The translations under genes and the position numbers were made by a program. Positions 1 through 7,534 of a stretch of 25,494 nucleotides of DNA are shown here, in pieces. Within the stretch, counting starts at the first letter, position 1. Every line of letters begins with the position of its first letter. The notes beneath the pieces were generated by a model that was given only the letters and a program-made list of their open reading frames with translations, searched no databases and was not told where the DNA came from. Source of the DNA: Frankiaceae bacterium (GTDB lineage Bacteria > Actinomycetota > Actinomycetes > JAFAQI01); contig JAVEEH010000259.1 of NCBI GenBank assembly GCA_030840545.1, positions 1 to 25,494 on the forward strand, read 5' to 3'.

Positions 1-1007
1 CTGCGCCCGTCGACCCGGCCGAACCCGCAAAGGATGTTGGGCGCGAACAGCGCGTGCACCTCGAGGAATTCTCCGTCGTCGAGCACGTGCCCGATGACCG
101 TGTGCATGTCGTAGGGCTGGTTGGACGAGTCGGGGATGAACGTGTCGAGCTCGTCGTCGGCCGCCAGGCTGTCGAGGTCGGTCTCGTCGTAGGTCGGCGG
201 GTCGTCGACGTTGTTGCTCGGCAGGTAGGACAGCAGGGCCTTCGTCAGCTCGATGCCGTCGGCCTCGTCCGTCGCGAGGAAGTGCGCGACACCGCTCTTG
301 GTGTTGTGGGTGCGCGCGCCACCGAGGTCTTCGAAGCTGACGTCCTCACCGGTGACCGTCTTGATGACATCGGGCCCGGTGATGAACATGTGTGAGGTCT
401 GGTCGACCATCACGATGTAGTCGGTGATCGCCGGGGAGTAGACGGCGCCGCCCGCACACGGACCCAGCACGAGCGAGATCTGCGGCACCACGCCGCTCGC
501 CATCACGTTGCGGTAGAAGATCTCGGCATAGAGCCCGAGGGCGACGACCCCCTCCTGGATCCGCGCGCCACCTGAGTCGTTGATGCCGATGACCGGACAG
601 CCGGTGCGCATCGCCAGGTCCATGACCTTGCAGATCTTCTCGCCGAAGACCTCGCCCAGTGAACCGCCGAACACCGTGAAGTCCTGGCTGAAGACGCAGA
701 CCGGTCGACCGTCGATGGTGCCGTGTCCGGTGACGACACCGTCGCCGTAGGGGCGGTTGTCCTGGATGCCGAAGTCGTGGGCGCGGTGCCGGGCCAACGC
801 GTCGAGCTCGACGAACGAGCCGTCGTCGAGGAGTGCCAGGACGCGTTCGCGCGCCGTCATGCGCCCCTCGGCATGACGCTTCTCGACTGCCGAGGCTGAG
901 CCGGCGTGCACCGCTTCGTCGACCTTGTGGTCGAGCTGGGCGAGCTTGCCTGCCGTCGTGTGCAGGTCGGGTACGTCGGGCGGCGGTTGCTGCGGCTCGG
1001 CGCTCAT
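1..1007 (-). CDS. accD5: Propionyl-CoA-type acyl-CoA carboxylase beta subunit, C-terminus cut by window edge
   Basis: This is the carboxyltransferase (beta) subunit of a biotin-dependent acyl-CoA carboxylase. The family moves the carboxyl group from biotin to propionyl-CoA or a related acyl-CoA, giving methylmalonyl-CoA for lipid synthesis and odd-chain catabolism. 335 codons are visible, reading from ATG at 1005-1007 off the left edge; the usual length is about 530, so the C-terminal half is missing. The N-terminal crotonase-like domain holds the first oxyanion-hole motif GPCAGGAVYSPA at about residue 182, preceded by NDSGGARIQEG at 143. This motif matches the PccB/AccD5 group rather than methylcrotonyl-CoA carboxylase. 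The start lies 7 nt after a TACGCT hexamer and has no Shine-Dalgarno, so the mRNA is probably leaderless. birA diverges 18 bp away, a pairing known in mycobacteria and streptomycetes. The small epsilon subunit is expected beyond the left edge. Family assignment is firm; the exact substrate is inferred. Confidence 0.93.
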   Translation of the reverse strand, partial: MSAEPQQPPPDVPDLHTTAGKLAQLDHKVDEAVHAGSASAVEKRHAEGRMTARERVLALLDDGSFVELDALARHRAHDFGIQDNRPYGDGVVTGHGTIDGRPVCVFSQDFTVFGGSLGEVFGEKICKVMDLAMRTGCPVIGINDSGGARIQEGVVALGLYAEIFYRNVMASGVVPQISLVLGPCAGGAVYSPAITDYIVMVDQTSHMFITGPDVIKTVTGEDVSFEDLGGARTHNTKSGVAHFLATDEADGIELTKALLSYLPSNNVDDPPTYDETDLDSLAADDELDTFIPDSSNQPYDMHTVIGHVLDDGEFLEVHALFAPNILCGFGRVDGR

Positions 1008-1013
1008 AGCCCG

Positions 1014-1020
1014 TAGCGTA
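1014..1020. promoter_or_regulatory. Dovetailed bidirectional -10 element (accD5 / birA)
   Basis: The 7 bases TAGCGTA read as TAGCGT on the plus strand and TACGCT on the minus strand, so both strands carry a TANNNT -10 hexamer within one footprint. The plus hexamer is followed by 6 nt and then the birA GTG. The minus hexamer is followed by 7 nt and then the accD5 ATG. Neither gene has a Shine-Dalgarno, which fits leaderless transcripts starting at or next to the start codon. No clear -35 match was found on either side; any -35 would lie inside the opposite coding region. Confidence 0.6.
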
Positions 1021-1025
1021 CGGCT

Positions 1026-1862
1026 GTGCCCGATCCCCTCGCCTCGTCGTGGACGGACCTCGACCGTCCGCCGCTGTCCGCGGCTCGGTTGCAGCGGGTC
1101 GTCGACGGGAGCGCGCTGTGGCGCGAGATCCGGGTGGTGGACGTCACCGCTTCCACCAACGCCGACGTTGCCGCGGCAGCGGCGCTCGGCGCCGCTGAAG
1201 GGCTGGTCATCATCGCCGAGGAGCAGCGGGCCGGCCGCGGCCGCCTCGATCGACGCTGGGAGTCCCCGGCCCGGACCGGCCTGTTGGTGTCGGTGCTGCT
1301 GCGCCCGGACGTGCCGGCGTCCGCGCTGCCGCTGCTGCCGCTGCTGGTCGGGCTGGCGGCCGTCGAGTCGGTGCGGGCAGTCGCCGGGGTCCCGGTCGGG
1401 CTCAAGTGGCCCAACGACGTGCTGGCCGGGGGACGCAAGCTGGGTGGCGTCCTCGCCGAACGACTCGGCGGTGTCGGCTCGGCATCCGGAGTCGTGGTCG
1501 GCATCGGCCTCAACGTCTCCACCCGCGCCGAGGAGCTCCCCCTCCCGACAGCGACGAGCATCCACCTCGAAGGCGGTGTCATCGACCGGGAGCCCCTCGC
1601 CAAGGAGCTGCTGCGCGCGCTCGAACGCCGGTACGCCGCCTTCCGGTCCTCCGGCGGATCGCCGGTGTCCGTTCTGCCGGCCTACCGGCAGGTGTGCGAG
1701 ACGATCGGGCAACGCGTCGAGGTCCAGCTTCCGGAGGGCGGAGCCGTCATGGGAACAGCGGTGAACGTGAACGACAGCGGGATGCTGGTCGTCCGCGATG
1801 ACGCCGGGCGGGAGACCGCTCGGTCGGCCGGTGACGTGGTGCACCTGCGGCAGGAGGGCTGA
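1026..1862 (+). CDS. birA: Biotin--[acetyl-CoA-carboxylase] ligase
   Basis: Biotin protein ligase: it activates biotin with ATP and attaches it to the biotin-carrier lysine of acyl-CoA carboxylases. The 278-residue protein has the biotinyl-AMP loop as GRGRLDRRWESP at about 70-81. The family norm is GRGRxGRxW, so the usual Gly is Asp here. KWPNDV follows at 127-132, GGVLAE at 140 and GIGLNV at 159, and a short C-terminal SH3-like domain starts near 228. There is no N-terminal helix-turn-helix, so it is a monofunctional (class I) ligase and not a repressor. The GTG start at 1026 follows TAGCGT by 6 nt. It diverges from accD5, whose carboxylase partner is a likely substrate, and is separated by one base from the PH-domain gene downstream. 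Confidence 0.95.
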   Translation: MPDPLASSWTDLDRPPLSAARLQRVVDGSALWREIRVVDVTASTNADVAAAAALGAAEGLVIIAEEQRAGRGRLDRRWESPARTGLLVSVLLRPDVPASALPLLPLLVGLAAVESVRAVAGVPVGLKWPNDVLAGGRKLGGVLAERLGGVGSASGVVVGIGLNVSTRAEELPLPTATSIHLEGGVIDREPLAKELLRALERRYAAFRSSGGSPVSVLPAYRQVCETIGQRVEVQLPEGGAVMGTAVNVNDSGMLVVRDDAGRETARSAGDVVHLRQEG

Positions 1863-1863
1863 C

Positions 1864-2400
1864 ATGCCGTTCCCACACAGACTGCTCGGCGAGGACGAAG
1901 AGGTCGTGCTCGACCTGCATCCGCACTGGAAGCAGCTGCTGGTTCCCGTCGCGCTGATCCCGATCGTCATCGGGATCGCGACCTATGTCTGGGCGGTGCT
2001 GCCTTCGGGCTCGGCTCAGACCGCGCTTCGGTGGGCGGTCGTCGCCATCGCAGTGCTGCTGCTGCTGCGCTTCTCCCTGTGGCCGTTCCTGAAGTGGCAG
2101 ACGACGCACTACGTGTTGACGACTCGGCGGGTCATCATCCGCCAGGGCGTCTTCGGGCGCAGCGGCCGTGACGTGCCGCTCACCCGCGTCAACGACGTCT
2201 CGTTCCAGCACTCGCTGCTCGAACGGATGTTGCGATGCGGGACCTTGACGATCGAGTCGGCCGGCGAGCACGGGCAGGTCGTCCTCCCGGAGGTGCCGAA
2301 GGTCGAGCTGGTGCAGCGCGAGGTCTATCGCTGCGTCGAGGCCGAGGTGCGCCGGCAAGGCGGGCCATGGCGGGAGCCGACGGCCGACGGGAGCAGCTGA
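1864..2400 (+). CDS. PH-domain (bPH2/DUF304-like) membrane protein
   Basis: A 178-residue membrane protein of the bacterial PH-domain family (YdbS/DUF304-like); its function is not known. Two hydrophobic helices lie at about residues 26-46 and 57-76. The segment after them, HYVLTTRRVIIRQGVFGR, is the typical bPH2 strand pattern, followed by DVPLTRVNDVSFQHSLLERMLRCGTLTIES. The domain faces the cytoplasm if the N-terminus does. The ATG at 1864 is 1 nt after the birA stop, so the two are surely cotranscribed. An M. tuberculosis protein of the same kind (Rv3278c, from memory) also sits next to birA, which supports a conserved but unexplained link. The charged tail of about 20 residues looks disordered. 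Confidence 0.85.
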   Translation: MPFPHRLLGEDEEVVLDLHPHWKQLLVPVALIPIVIGIATYVWAVLPSGSAQTALRWAVVAIAVLLLLRFSLWPFLKWQTTHYVLTTRRVIIRQGVFGRSGRDVPLTRVNDVSFQHSLLERMLRCGTLTIESAGEHGQVVLPEVPKVELVQREVYRCVEAEVRRQGGPWREPTADGSS

Positions 2401-2414
2401 GCAAGAATGCGGCC

Positions 2415-3413
2415 GTGACCTCGACCGATCCCGGCCACGAGGACGAGGGGCTGGCCGCCCTCGAGCACGAGCTGCTCGGCGGGCTGCGCCGCTACACGCG
2501 GCAGCAGGTGGCCGAGGAGACGGGCGTCTCCGTCGACGAAGCCCGCGTCCTGTGGCGGGCACTCGGCTTCGCCGACGTCGGCGATGACGACCCCGTCTTC
2601 ACCGACCGCGACGTCCAGGCGCTCCGATCGGTGGGCGAGCTGGTGAGCAGAGGCATCATCGACGCGGACACCCAGCTGGCCATGACCAGGGCGATGGGGC
2701 AGTCCCTGTCCCGGCTCGCCGAGTGGCAGGTGGCGGCCATCACGGCTGCGCTCGGTGCGGGCGCCCCGCTCGATCCGGAGTCGGCGACAGCAGCAGCCCG
2801 CGAGCTGGTGCCGGTGATGGAAGGTCTCATCGACTATGTCTGGCGTCGCCATCTCGCCGCGGCCGCCGGGCGTGCGCTCGCCGTGTCAGCTGACGGCTCG
2901 GTTGCCCGCAGCCTGGTCGTGGGCTTCGCGGATCTCGTCGGTTTCACTTCGCTGACCCGACACGCCGACGAAAAGGAGCTGGCCCTGCTCGTCGACCTCT
3001 TCGAGGCCGCTGCCGCCGACGTGGTGGCAGAGCTGGGTGGCCGGGTGATCAAGACTGTCGGCGACGAGGTGATGTTCACGGCGGACGACCCGCAGACCGG
3101 CGCCGAGATCGCCCTGCGGCTCGCCGAGCGGGTCGCGGCGATCGACGGGCTCCCCGACCTGCGGATCGGTCTCGCCTACGGGACCGTGCTGTCGCGCCTC
3201 GGTGACGTCTACGGCGAACCGGTCAACATCGCGGCCCGGCTCACGTCGATCGCCAGACCAGACAGCGTGCTCGTCGACCGTGAGCTGGCCGCCGCTCTCG
3301 ACGGCGACGACCGATGGCGGTTACGACGGACGCCGCCGCGGCCGGTGCGCGGCTACGCGTTGCTCCACCCGGTGCGGCTGCGGCGCTCGTCCGAGCCGCC
3401 CGGCAACGAGTGA
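2415..3413 (+). CDS. cya: Class III adenylate cyclase with N-terminal regulatory domain
   Basis: Makes cAMP from ATP. From GTG 2415 the protein is 332 residues. Residues about 15-150 form a helical regulatory domain like that of mycobacterial Rv1264/Rv2212 cyclases, beginning LLGGLRRYTRQQVAEETGVS. The catalytic domain (about 165-295) shows FADLVGFTSL with metal Asp173, VIKTVGDEVMF with adenine-selecting Lys213 and metal Asp217, and GDVYGEPVNIAARL with Asp264, Asn271 and Arg275. All catalytic positions are therefore present and it should be active as a homodimer. There is no membrane segment. An upstream in-frame ATG at 2367 would overlap the PH gene. I prefer 2415 because AAGAAT lies 6 nt before it, the spacing seen at the leaderless starts here. 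It follows the birA and PH-domain genes. A cya gene close to pccB-birA is, from memory, also found in Streptomyces coelicolor. Confidence 0.9.
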   Translation: MTSTDPGHEDEGLAALEHELLGGLRRYTRQQVAEETGVSVDEARVLWRALGFADVGDDDPVFTDRDVQALRSVGELVSRGIIDADTQLAMTRAMGQSLSRLAEWQVAAITAALGAGAPLDPESATAAARELVPVMEGLIDYVWRRHLAAAAGRALAVSADGSVARSLVVGFADLVGFTSLTRHADEKELALLVDLFEAAAADVVAELGGRVIKTVGDEVMFTADDPQTGAEIALRLAERVAAIDGLPDLRIGLAYGTVLSRLGDVYGEPVNIAARLTSIARPDSVLVDRELAAALDGDDRWRLRRTPPRPVRGYALLHPVRLRRSSEPPGNE

Positions 3414-3429
3414 CGTCAGAGCGGGACGA

Positions 3430-4404
3430 TCAGCGCCGGCGTACGGACTTCGTCAGCCCCTGCCAGAGGCCGCGCTTGGCAGCGGCGGATGCCTCCGCCT
3501 CCCGGCTCTGCTCGCGGCACTCCCGGAGGCTCTTGTCGAGCCGGCGCGCGCGCCAAGCGAGGTCACCGATGCGCTCGCCGCGCTCGGCGATGATGCTGGT
3601 CGCGCCGACGAGCTCCTTGCTGTAGTCGCCGGTTCCGAGCCGAGGAGGACGGGCGTCGGTATAGCCGAGCTTTGCGTAGTCGTCCGCATAGATGTCAGCG
3701 ATGGTGTCGATGACATGACTGGGGAACGCGCGCTCGATAGGCGGCAGAGGCGTCTCGTTGCTGCGCCGGGTGGCGAGGCGTTCGGTGTAGCCCTGAGCCT
3801 CGACGTGCGTCTGCAGGTCTCGCATCATCTGGCCGAACTCGGACGTGTCGTAGACCCGGTCGTAGGGTGCGACGCCGATGTTGAGCAACTCGCTCTGCTT
3901 GCGGAAGTGGATGTCGGCAAGCACGGGCGCGTCATGGTCTTTGCTGATGGCGCGGATGAAGCTCTCCCAGTCGTCCATCACGTCGTCGGTCGACTCGGGC
4001 AGCCGCGGCAGCCAGGTCTCGTCGCGGAACTCGTGCATGAACCTCGGCTCGCGCAACAGGAACTTCGACTGCCAGCCGGACCACAGGCGGGTGGCCGGGT
4101 GGCGCGTCATCGTGAAGAAGAACCAACCGTTCTCCGGTGTGACTGCCTCGAGATCCTCGGGCGCGAGGTCGGTGAGCCGGGGAGTGCCGCGCCAGAGCAC
4201 CCGGCGTTGGTGCACCGTCGTCGCCCGCGTCGTCTCACTGCTCAGCGACGCGTAGAACATCTGCGGCTCGTAGCCCTGCAAGTCCGAGAGCAGCCACTTG
4301 ATCGTCGTGCACGCGGCCTTGGGAGTGGAGACGTAGACCAGCTTCCACCGCGGCAACACGAACGTGGCACTTCTGCGCAGGAGGGGCACCTGCTCGGGTT
4401 TCAT
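3430..4404 (-). CDS. Sulfotransferase family 2-like protein with C-terminal coiled coil
   Basis: Predicted to transfer sulfate from PAPS to a carbohydrate or lipid acceptor. The 324-residue protein has the 5'-phosphosulfate-binding loop as STPKAACTTI at 26-35 and the 3'-phosphate motif RHPATRLWSGWQSK at 101-114. HFRKQSELL (about 167-175) corresponds to the H..PQ region of carbohydrate sulfotransferases. After residue about 262 the chain turns into a charged helix (AERGERIGDLAWRARRLDKS onward) and a basic tail ending SVRRR, probably a coiled coil with no role in catalysis. The reading frame stays open well upstream (to 5283), but that part is antisense to the HMG-CoA lyase gene. ATG 4404 sits just before the conserved domain and has AGGGA 12 nt upstream. 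It converges on the cyclase gene with a 16-bp gap. The acceptor is unknown; a surface glycan or sulfolipid is an inference. Confidence 0.82.
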   Translation of the reverse strand: MKPEQVPLLRRSATFVLPRWKLVYVSTPKAACTTIKWLLSDLQGYEPQMFYASLSSETTRATTVHQRRVLWRGTPRLTDLAPEDLEAVTPENGWFFFTMTRHPATRLWSGWQSKFLLREPRFMHEFRDETWLPRLPESTDDVMDDWESFIRAISKDHDAPVLADIHFRKQSELLNIGVAPYDRVYDTSEFGQMMRDLQTHVEAQGYTERLATRRSNETPLPPIERAFPSHVIDTIADIYADDYAKLGYTDARPPRLGTGDYSKELVGATSIIAERGERIGDLAWRARRLDKSLRECREQSREAEASAAAKRGLWQGLTKSVRRR

Positions 4405-4454
4405 CTCACCAGTTCCCTGCGGTTCGAGCCGATGTCGACGGCGTTCGCGCTTCA

Positions 4455-4460
4455 ACGCTA
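4455..4460 (-). promoter_or_regulatory. Candidate -10 hexamer for the sulfotransferase gene
   Basis: TAGCGT on the minus strand lies about 50 nt upstream of the ATG at 4404, in the 108-bp gap shared with the divergent HMG-CoA lyase gene. It would give a leader of about 43 nt. No convincing -35 was found. A short inverted repeat (GCGTT / AACGC, 8-nt spacer) overlaps it. Confidence 0.3.
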
Positions 4461-4500
4461 GCAAAGCCAGGGCGCGGTCCACCGGTCCAGGCGCGGCACC

Positions 4501-4506
4501 TAATCT
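4501..4506 (+). promoter_or_regulatory. -10 element, leaderless promoter of HMG-CoA lyase gene
   Basis: TAATCT is followed by 6 nt (GGGCTG) and then the GTG start at 4513. The geometry places the transcription start at the start codon. No Shine-Dalgarno is present and no clear -35 is seen. Confidence 0.55.
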
Positions 4507-4512
4507 GGGCTG

Positions 4513-5427
4513 GTGAGTGACCTGCCGACGACCTTGAGGCTCCGTGAGGTGGGTCCCCGCGACGGGCTCCAGAACGAGGCGCCGGTGCCCACCGAGGCCA
4601 AGGTGGAGCTGATCGACGCGCTGTCTAAGACCGGCGTCGAGCGGATCGAGGCGGTCAGCTTTGTGCACCCCCGGGCGATCCCGCAGATGGCCGATGCGGA
4701 CGAGGTCTGGCGCCGGATCGCCCGTAACAGCGGCGTCCGCTACTCCGCCCTTGTCCCCAACCTCCGCGGCGCACAACGCGCCCTCGACCTGGACGTACGC
4801 GACATCGAGGTCGTCGTCAGCGCCAGCGACACCCACAACCGCAAGAACGTGAACCGCTCGACCGAGGAGTCGCTGGACGAGGCGGCGGCGTTGGTGGACC
4901 TCGTGCACGGCGTGGGTGGAACGGTTCAGGTCATCGTCTCGACCGCCTGGGGATGTCCCTACGAAGGTGACGTGCCGGCGGAGCGGGTCCTTGGCGTCGC
5001 GGCCCGTGCCGTCCGGGACGGAGCGGACAGCATCTCCTTCGGCGACACGACCGGCATGGCCACCCCGGGCCGGGTGACCCGGCTGATCGGTGAGCTGCGC
5101 TCGGCGTTCCCGGACATCGACGTCAACCTGCACTTTCACAACACCCGTGGAGCCGGCCTCGCCAACGTGCTGGCGGCGTTGCAGCTCGGGATCAACGACT
5201 TCGACGCGAGCGTCGGCGGCCTGGGCGGCTGCCCCTACGCGCCGGGAGCCAGCGGCAACATCGCCAGCGAAGAGCTCGTGCACATGGTCGAGGACATGGG
5301 CGTCGACACCGGCATCGATCTGGATGCGCTTCTCGACGTGGCGTCGACCGCGGAGCGGATCGTCGGCCGGACGTTGCCGTCCCAGGTGCTGCGGGCCGGG
5401 CCGCGCACCCGGCTCGCAGCGTCCTGA
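4513..5427 (+). CDS. mvaB: Hydroxymethylglutaryl-CoA lyase
   Basis: Cleaves 3-hydroxy-3-methylglutaryl-CoA to acetoacetate and acetyl-CoA, the last step of leucine breakdown. The 304 residues match the usual length of about 300. The TIM-barrel entry motif REVGPRDGLQNE (11-22) carries the catalytic Arg and metal-binding Asp. HFHNTRG (207-213) gives the two metal-binding His. GLGGCPYAPGASGN (236-249) contains the catalytic Cys240 and is diagnostic of the family, separating it from isopropylmalate and homocitrate synthases. The GTG start at 4513 follows TAATCT by 6 nt, suggesting a leaderless mRNA. A carboxyltransferase gene follows after 18 nt on the same strand, and an acyl-CoA dehydrogenase lies further on. 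Together they look like part of a branched-chain acyl-CoA pathway. The biotin-carrier alpha subunit and enoyl-CoA hydratase are not in the window. Confidence 0.93.
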   Translation: MSDLPTTLRLREVGPRDGLQNEAPVPTEAKVELIDALSKTGVERIEAVSFVHPRAIPQMADADEVWRRIARNSGVRYSALVPNLRGAQRALDLDVRDIEVVVSASDTHNRKNVNRSTEESLDEAAALVDLVHGVGGTVQVIVSTAWGCPYEGDVPAERVLGVAARAVRDGADSISFGDTTGMATPGRVTRLIGELRSAFPDIDVNLHFHNTRGAGLANVLAALQLGINDFDASVGGLGGCPYAPGASGNIASEELVHMVEDMGVDTGIDLDALLDVASTAERIVGRTLPSQVLRAGPRTRLAAS

Positions 5428-5445
5428 CAGCTACGCTCCGGGGCC

Positions 5446-7008
5446 GTGAGCGACATCCAGCCGCCGGGACGCGGCACCGACGAGCCTGGGCACCCGCATC
5501 TGGCCGAGCTTCGCGACCGCATCCTCACGGGTGGGGCGAGCAAGTACCACGACTCGAACGCCGCCGTCGGCAAGCTGTTCGCGCGCGAGCGGATCGCCCG
5601 GTTGGTCGACGAGGGGTCCTTCACCGAGGACGGGTTGTTCGCCAACGCCCTCGCCGCTGATCTGCCGGCCGACGGCGTGGTGACCGGAACGGCCACGGTC
5701 GACGGGCGGCCGGTCTGCCTGATGGCCAACGACTCGACGGTGAAGGCCGGGTCCTGGGGAGCCCGGACGGTCGAGAAGATCGTCCGCGTCATCGAGACCG
5801 CCTACCGGACGGGCGTCCCGATGGTGTGGCTGGTCGACTCGGCCGGCGCCCGGATCACCGACCAGGTGGACATGTTCCCGGGGCGCCGTGGCGCCGGCAA
5901 GATCTTCCACACGCAGGTCCGCGCCAGCGGCTCGATCCCGCAGGTCTGCGCGCTGTTCGGACCATCGGCCGCCGGCGGCGCCTACATCCCGGCGTTCTGC
6001 GACGTCGTCGTCATGGTCGACGGCAACGCGTCGATGTACCTCGGCTCCGCGCGCATGGTCGAGATGGTCATCGGCGAGAAGACGACACTGGAGGAGATGG
6101 GCGGCGCCAAGATGCACTGCACGGTCTCCGGGGTCGGGCACTTCCTCGCCGCCGACGAGCCGACCGCGATCGACACAGTGCGCAGCTATCTGTCCTATCT
6201 GCCGTCGAACTGGACCCAGCAGCCGCCGCGCGCCCCCGCCCGCGACGCCGGCAACGTCGACCTGCGTGCGCTCGTCCCGGTGAGCGAACGCCAGGCCTTC
6301 GACATGCGCCGGTATGTCAAAGGGCTGCTCGACGAGGACACCTTCTTCGAGATCCATGCTCTGTGGGCACGCGAGCTTGTGACCGGCTTCGGACGCCTCG
6401 ACGGCGAGGTGATCGGTGTCGTCGCGAACAACCCGATGTTCAAAGGCGGCGTCCTGTTCGTCGACTCAGCCGACAAGGCGACGCGCTTCATCCAGCTGTG
6501 CGACGCCTTCAACGTGCCGTTGCTCTTCCTCGCCGACGTACCGGGTTTCATGGTCGGCACGGCGGTGGAGCGAGAGGGGATCATCCGGCACGGCGCCAAG
6601 ATGATCAGCGCCGTGTCCGAGGCGACCGTCCCGAAGATCTCGGTGATCGTGCGCAAGGCCTACGGCGCGGGCCTGTATGCCATGGCCGGACCGGGTTTCG
6701 AACCGGACGCCACTCTCGCGCTGCCAACGGCAATGATCGCGGTGATGGGTGCCGAGGCGGCGGTCAACGCCGTCTATTTCAACCGCATCCAGGCGATCGA
6801 GGACGAGACCGAGCGCGCCGCGTTCGTCCAGAAGCTGCGGGACGAGTACAACGACGACATCGACATCGTCCGGCTCGCGAGCGAGCTGGTCGTCGACGCG
6901 ATCGTCGAGCCGGAGGATCTGCGCGCCGACCTGATCCGCCGCTACGGTTACTGCCGCGGAAAGGATCGTTCGTTCTCCCGCCGCCGGCACGGCGTCACGC
7001 CGGTCTGA
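5446..7008 (+). CDS. Acyl-CoA carboxylase beta subunit (second paralogue, substrate unclear)
   Basis: Biotin-dependent carboxyltransferase of 520 residues with both crotonase-like domains complete. The first oxyanion-hole motif is GPSAAGGAYIPAF at 172-184. The second is RKAYGAGLYAMAG at 403-415, followed by FEPDATLALPTAMIAVMGAE. PccB-type enzymes have a Gly-Gly-Ala in the second motif (KAYGGAY), and methylcrotonyl-CoA carboxylases have GAGNYGM. This enzyme is between the two, so its substrate cannot be named with confidence. Being next to HMG-CoA lyase suggests methylcrotonyl-CoA or a related branched acyl-CoA. The start is GTG 5446, 18 nt after the lyase stop; TACGCT at 5432-5437 lies 8 nt upstream and could give it its own leaderless transcript. 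No biotin carboxylase/carrier subunit is encoded nearby, so it must use an alpha subunit from elsewhere. Confidence 0.9.
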   Translation: MSDIQPPGRGTDEPGHPHLAELRDRILTGGASKYHDSNAAVGKLFARERIARLVDEGSFTEDGLFANALAADLPADGVVTGTATVDGRPVCLMANDSTVKAGSWGARTVEKIVRVIETAYRTGVPMVWLVDSAGARITDQVDMFPGRRGAGKIFHTQVRASGSIPQVCALFGPSAAGGAYIPAFCDVVVMVDGNASMYLGSARMVEMVIGEKTTLEEMGGAKMHCTVSGVGHFLAADEPTAIDTVRSYLSYLPSNWTQQPPRAPARDAGNVDLRALVPVSERQAFDMRRYVKGLLDEDTFFEIHALWARELVTGFGRLDGEVIGVVANNPMFKGGVLFVDSADKATRFIQLCDAFNVPLLFLADVPGFMVGTAVEREGIIRHGAKMISAVSEATVPKISVIVRKAYGAGLYAMAGPGFEPDATLALPTAMIAVMGAEAAVNAVYFNRIQAIEDETERAAFVQKLRDEYNDDIDIVRLASELVVDAIVEPEDLRADLIRRYGYCRGKDRSFSRRRHGVTPV

Positions 7009-7013
7009 GGTCG

Positions 7014-7499
7014 CTAGACCAGTGCCGCGTGTTCGGCGTCGACGCTGCGGTCGGGCTCGGGTTCGAGGAACACCCAGCGCTTGAAGGACCAGAACCGCCA
7101 CACCATGCCGATGGCGACCCCGACGATGTTGCCCCAGAAGTTGCGGGCCAGCAGCGAGTTCTGGCCCAGCACGTATTCGCCGAACCCGAGGCAGCCGAGG
7201 GTGAGTGTCAGTCCCACAGCGCTGAGCAGGATGAACAGCCCGTACTCACGGCCCAGGCCGGTGCGCGCGCGGTTGCGCCACGTCCAATGCCGGTTCATGA
7301 AGTACGACGACGTCGCGGCCACGACCGTCGAGATGGTCTTCGAGGTGATCGGCCGGTGGTGCAACGGGCCCACAACCAGCGCGTTGAAGATCGAGACGTC
7401 GATGACGTAGTTGATGGCGCCGACGGCGCCGAACTTGGCCAACTCGTGGATGAGGCCCTGGAAGGCGTCGTAGAGCCCCCGCACCCGCGTCGCCACCAT
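7014..7499 (-). CDS. GtrA-like family membrane protein
   Basis: A 161-residue polytopic membrane protein of the GtrA/DPMS family, which is thought to help move polyprenyl-linked sugars across the membrane. Four hydrophobic segments are seen at about 21-45, 53-72, 88-110 and 120-142. The motif KFGAVGAINYVIDVSIFNAL at the first helix and SYFMNRHWTWR (65-75) at the loop after the second are typical of the family, as is WRFWSFKRWVF near the C-terminus. ATG 7499 follows TATCGT by 6 nt, suggesting a leaderless mRNA. It ends 5 nt from the convergent carboxylase gene. The M. tuberculosis equivalent position (Rv3277, from memory) also holds a GtrA-like gene near purK, so this gene belongs to the conserved backbone of the locus. 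Confidence 0.87.
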   Translation of the reverse strand: MVATRVRGLYDAFQGLIHELAKFGAVGAINYVIDVSIFNALVVGPLHHRPITSKTISTVVAATSSYFMNRHWTWRNRARTGLGREYGLFILLSAVGLTLTLGCLGFGEYVLGQNSLLARNFWGNIVGVAIGMVWRFWSFKRWVFLEPEPDRSVDAEHAALV

Positions 7500-7505
7500 G
7501 CCTCA

Positions 7506-7511
7506 ACGATA
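7506..7511 (-). promoter_or_regulatory. -10 element, leaderless promoter of GtrA-like gene
   Basis: TATCGT on the minus strand is followed by TGAGGC (6 nt) and the ATG at 7499. The same 35-bp gap holds CAGACT at 7523-7528, 6 nt before the plus-strand ATG at 7535, a weaker candidate for the acyl-CoA dehydrogenase gene. Confidence 0.5.
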
Positions 7512-7534
7512 CGGGTGCGTGTCAGACTCTCCGC

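Noticed and set aside
3202..4461. Long open plus-strand frame (419 codons) over the cyclase end and sulfotransferase.
   Set aside because: Antisense shadow of the sulfotransferase gene; no domain, no ribosome-binding site, typical GC-rich mirror composition.
4405..5283. Open minus-strand extension that would make the sulfotransferase 617 residues long.
   Set aside because: The extension is antisense to the HMG-CoA lyase gene, has biased Arg/Val/Asp-rich composition, and matches no domain; the conserved fold begins just after ATG 4404.
7002..7020. GGTCT...AGACC hairpin over the convergent carboxylase and GtrA-like stops.
   Set aside because: Only 5 bp with a 9-nt loop and no T-run; expected often by chance in GC-rich DNA.
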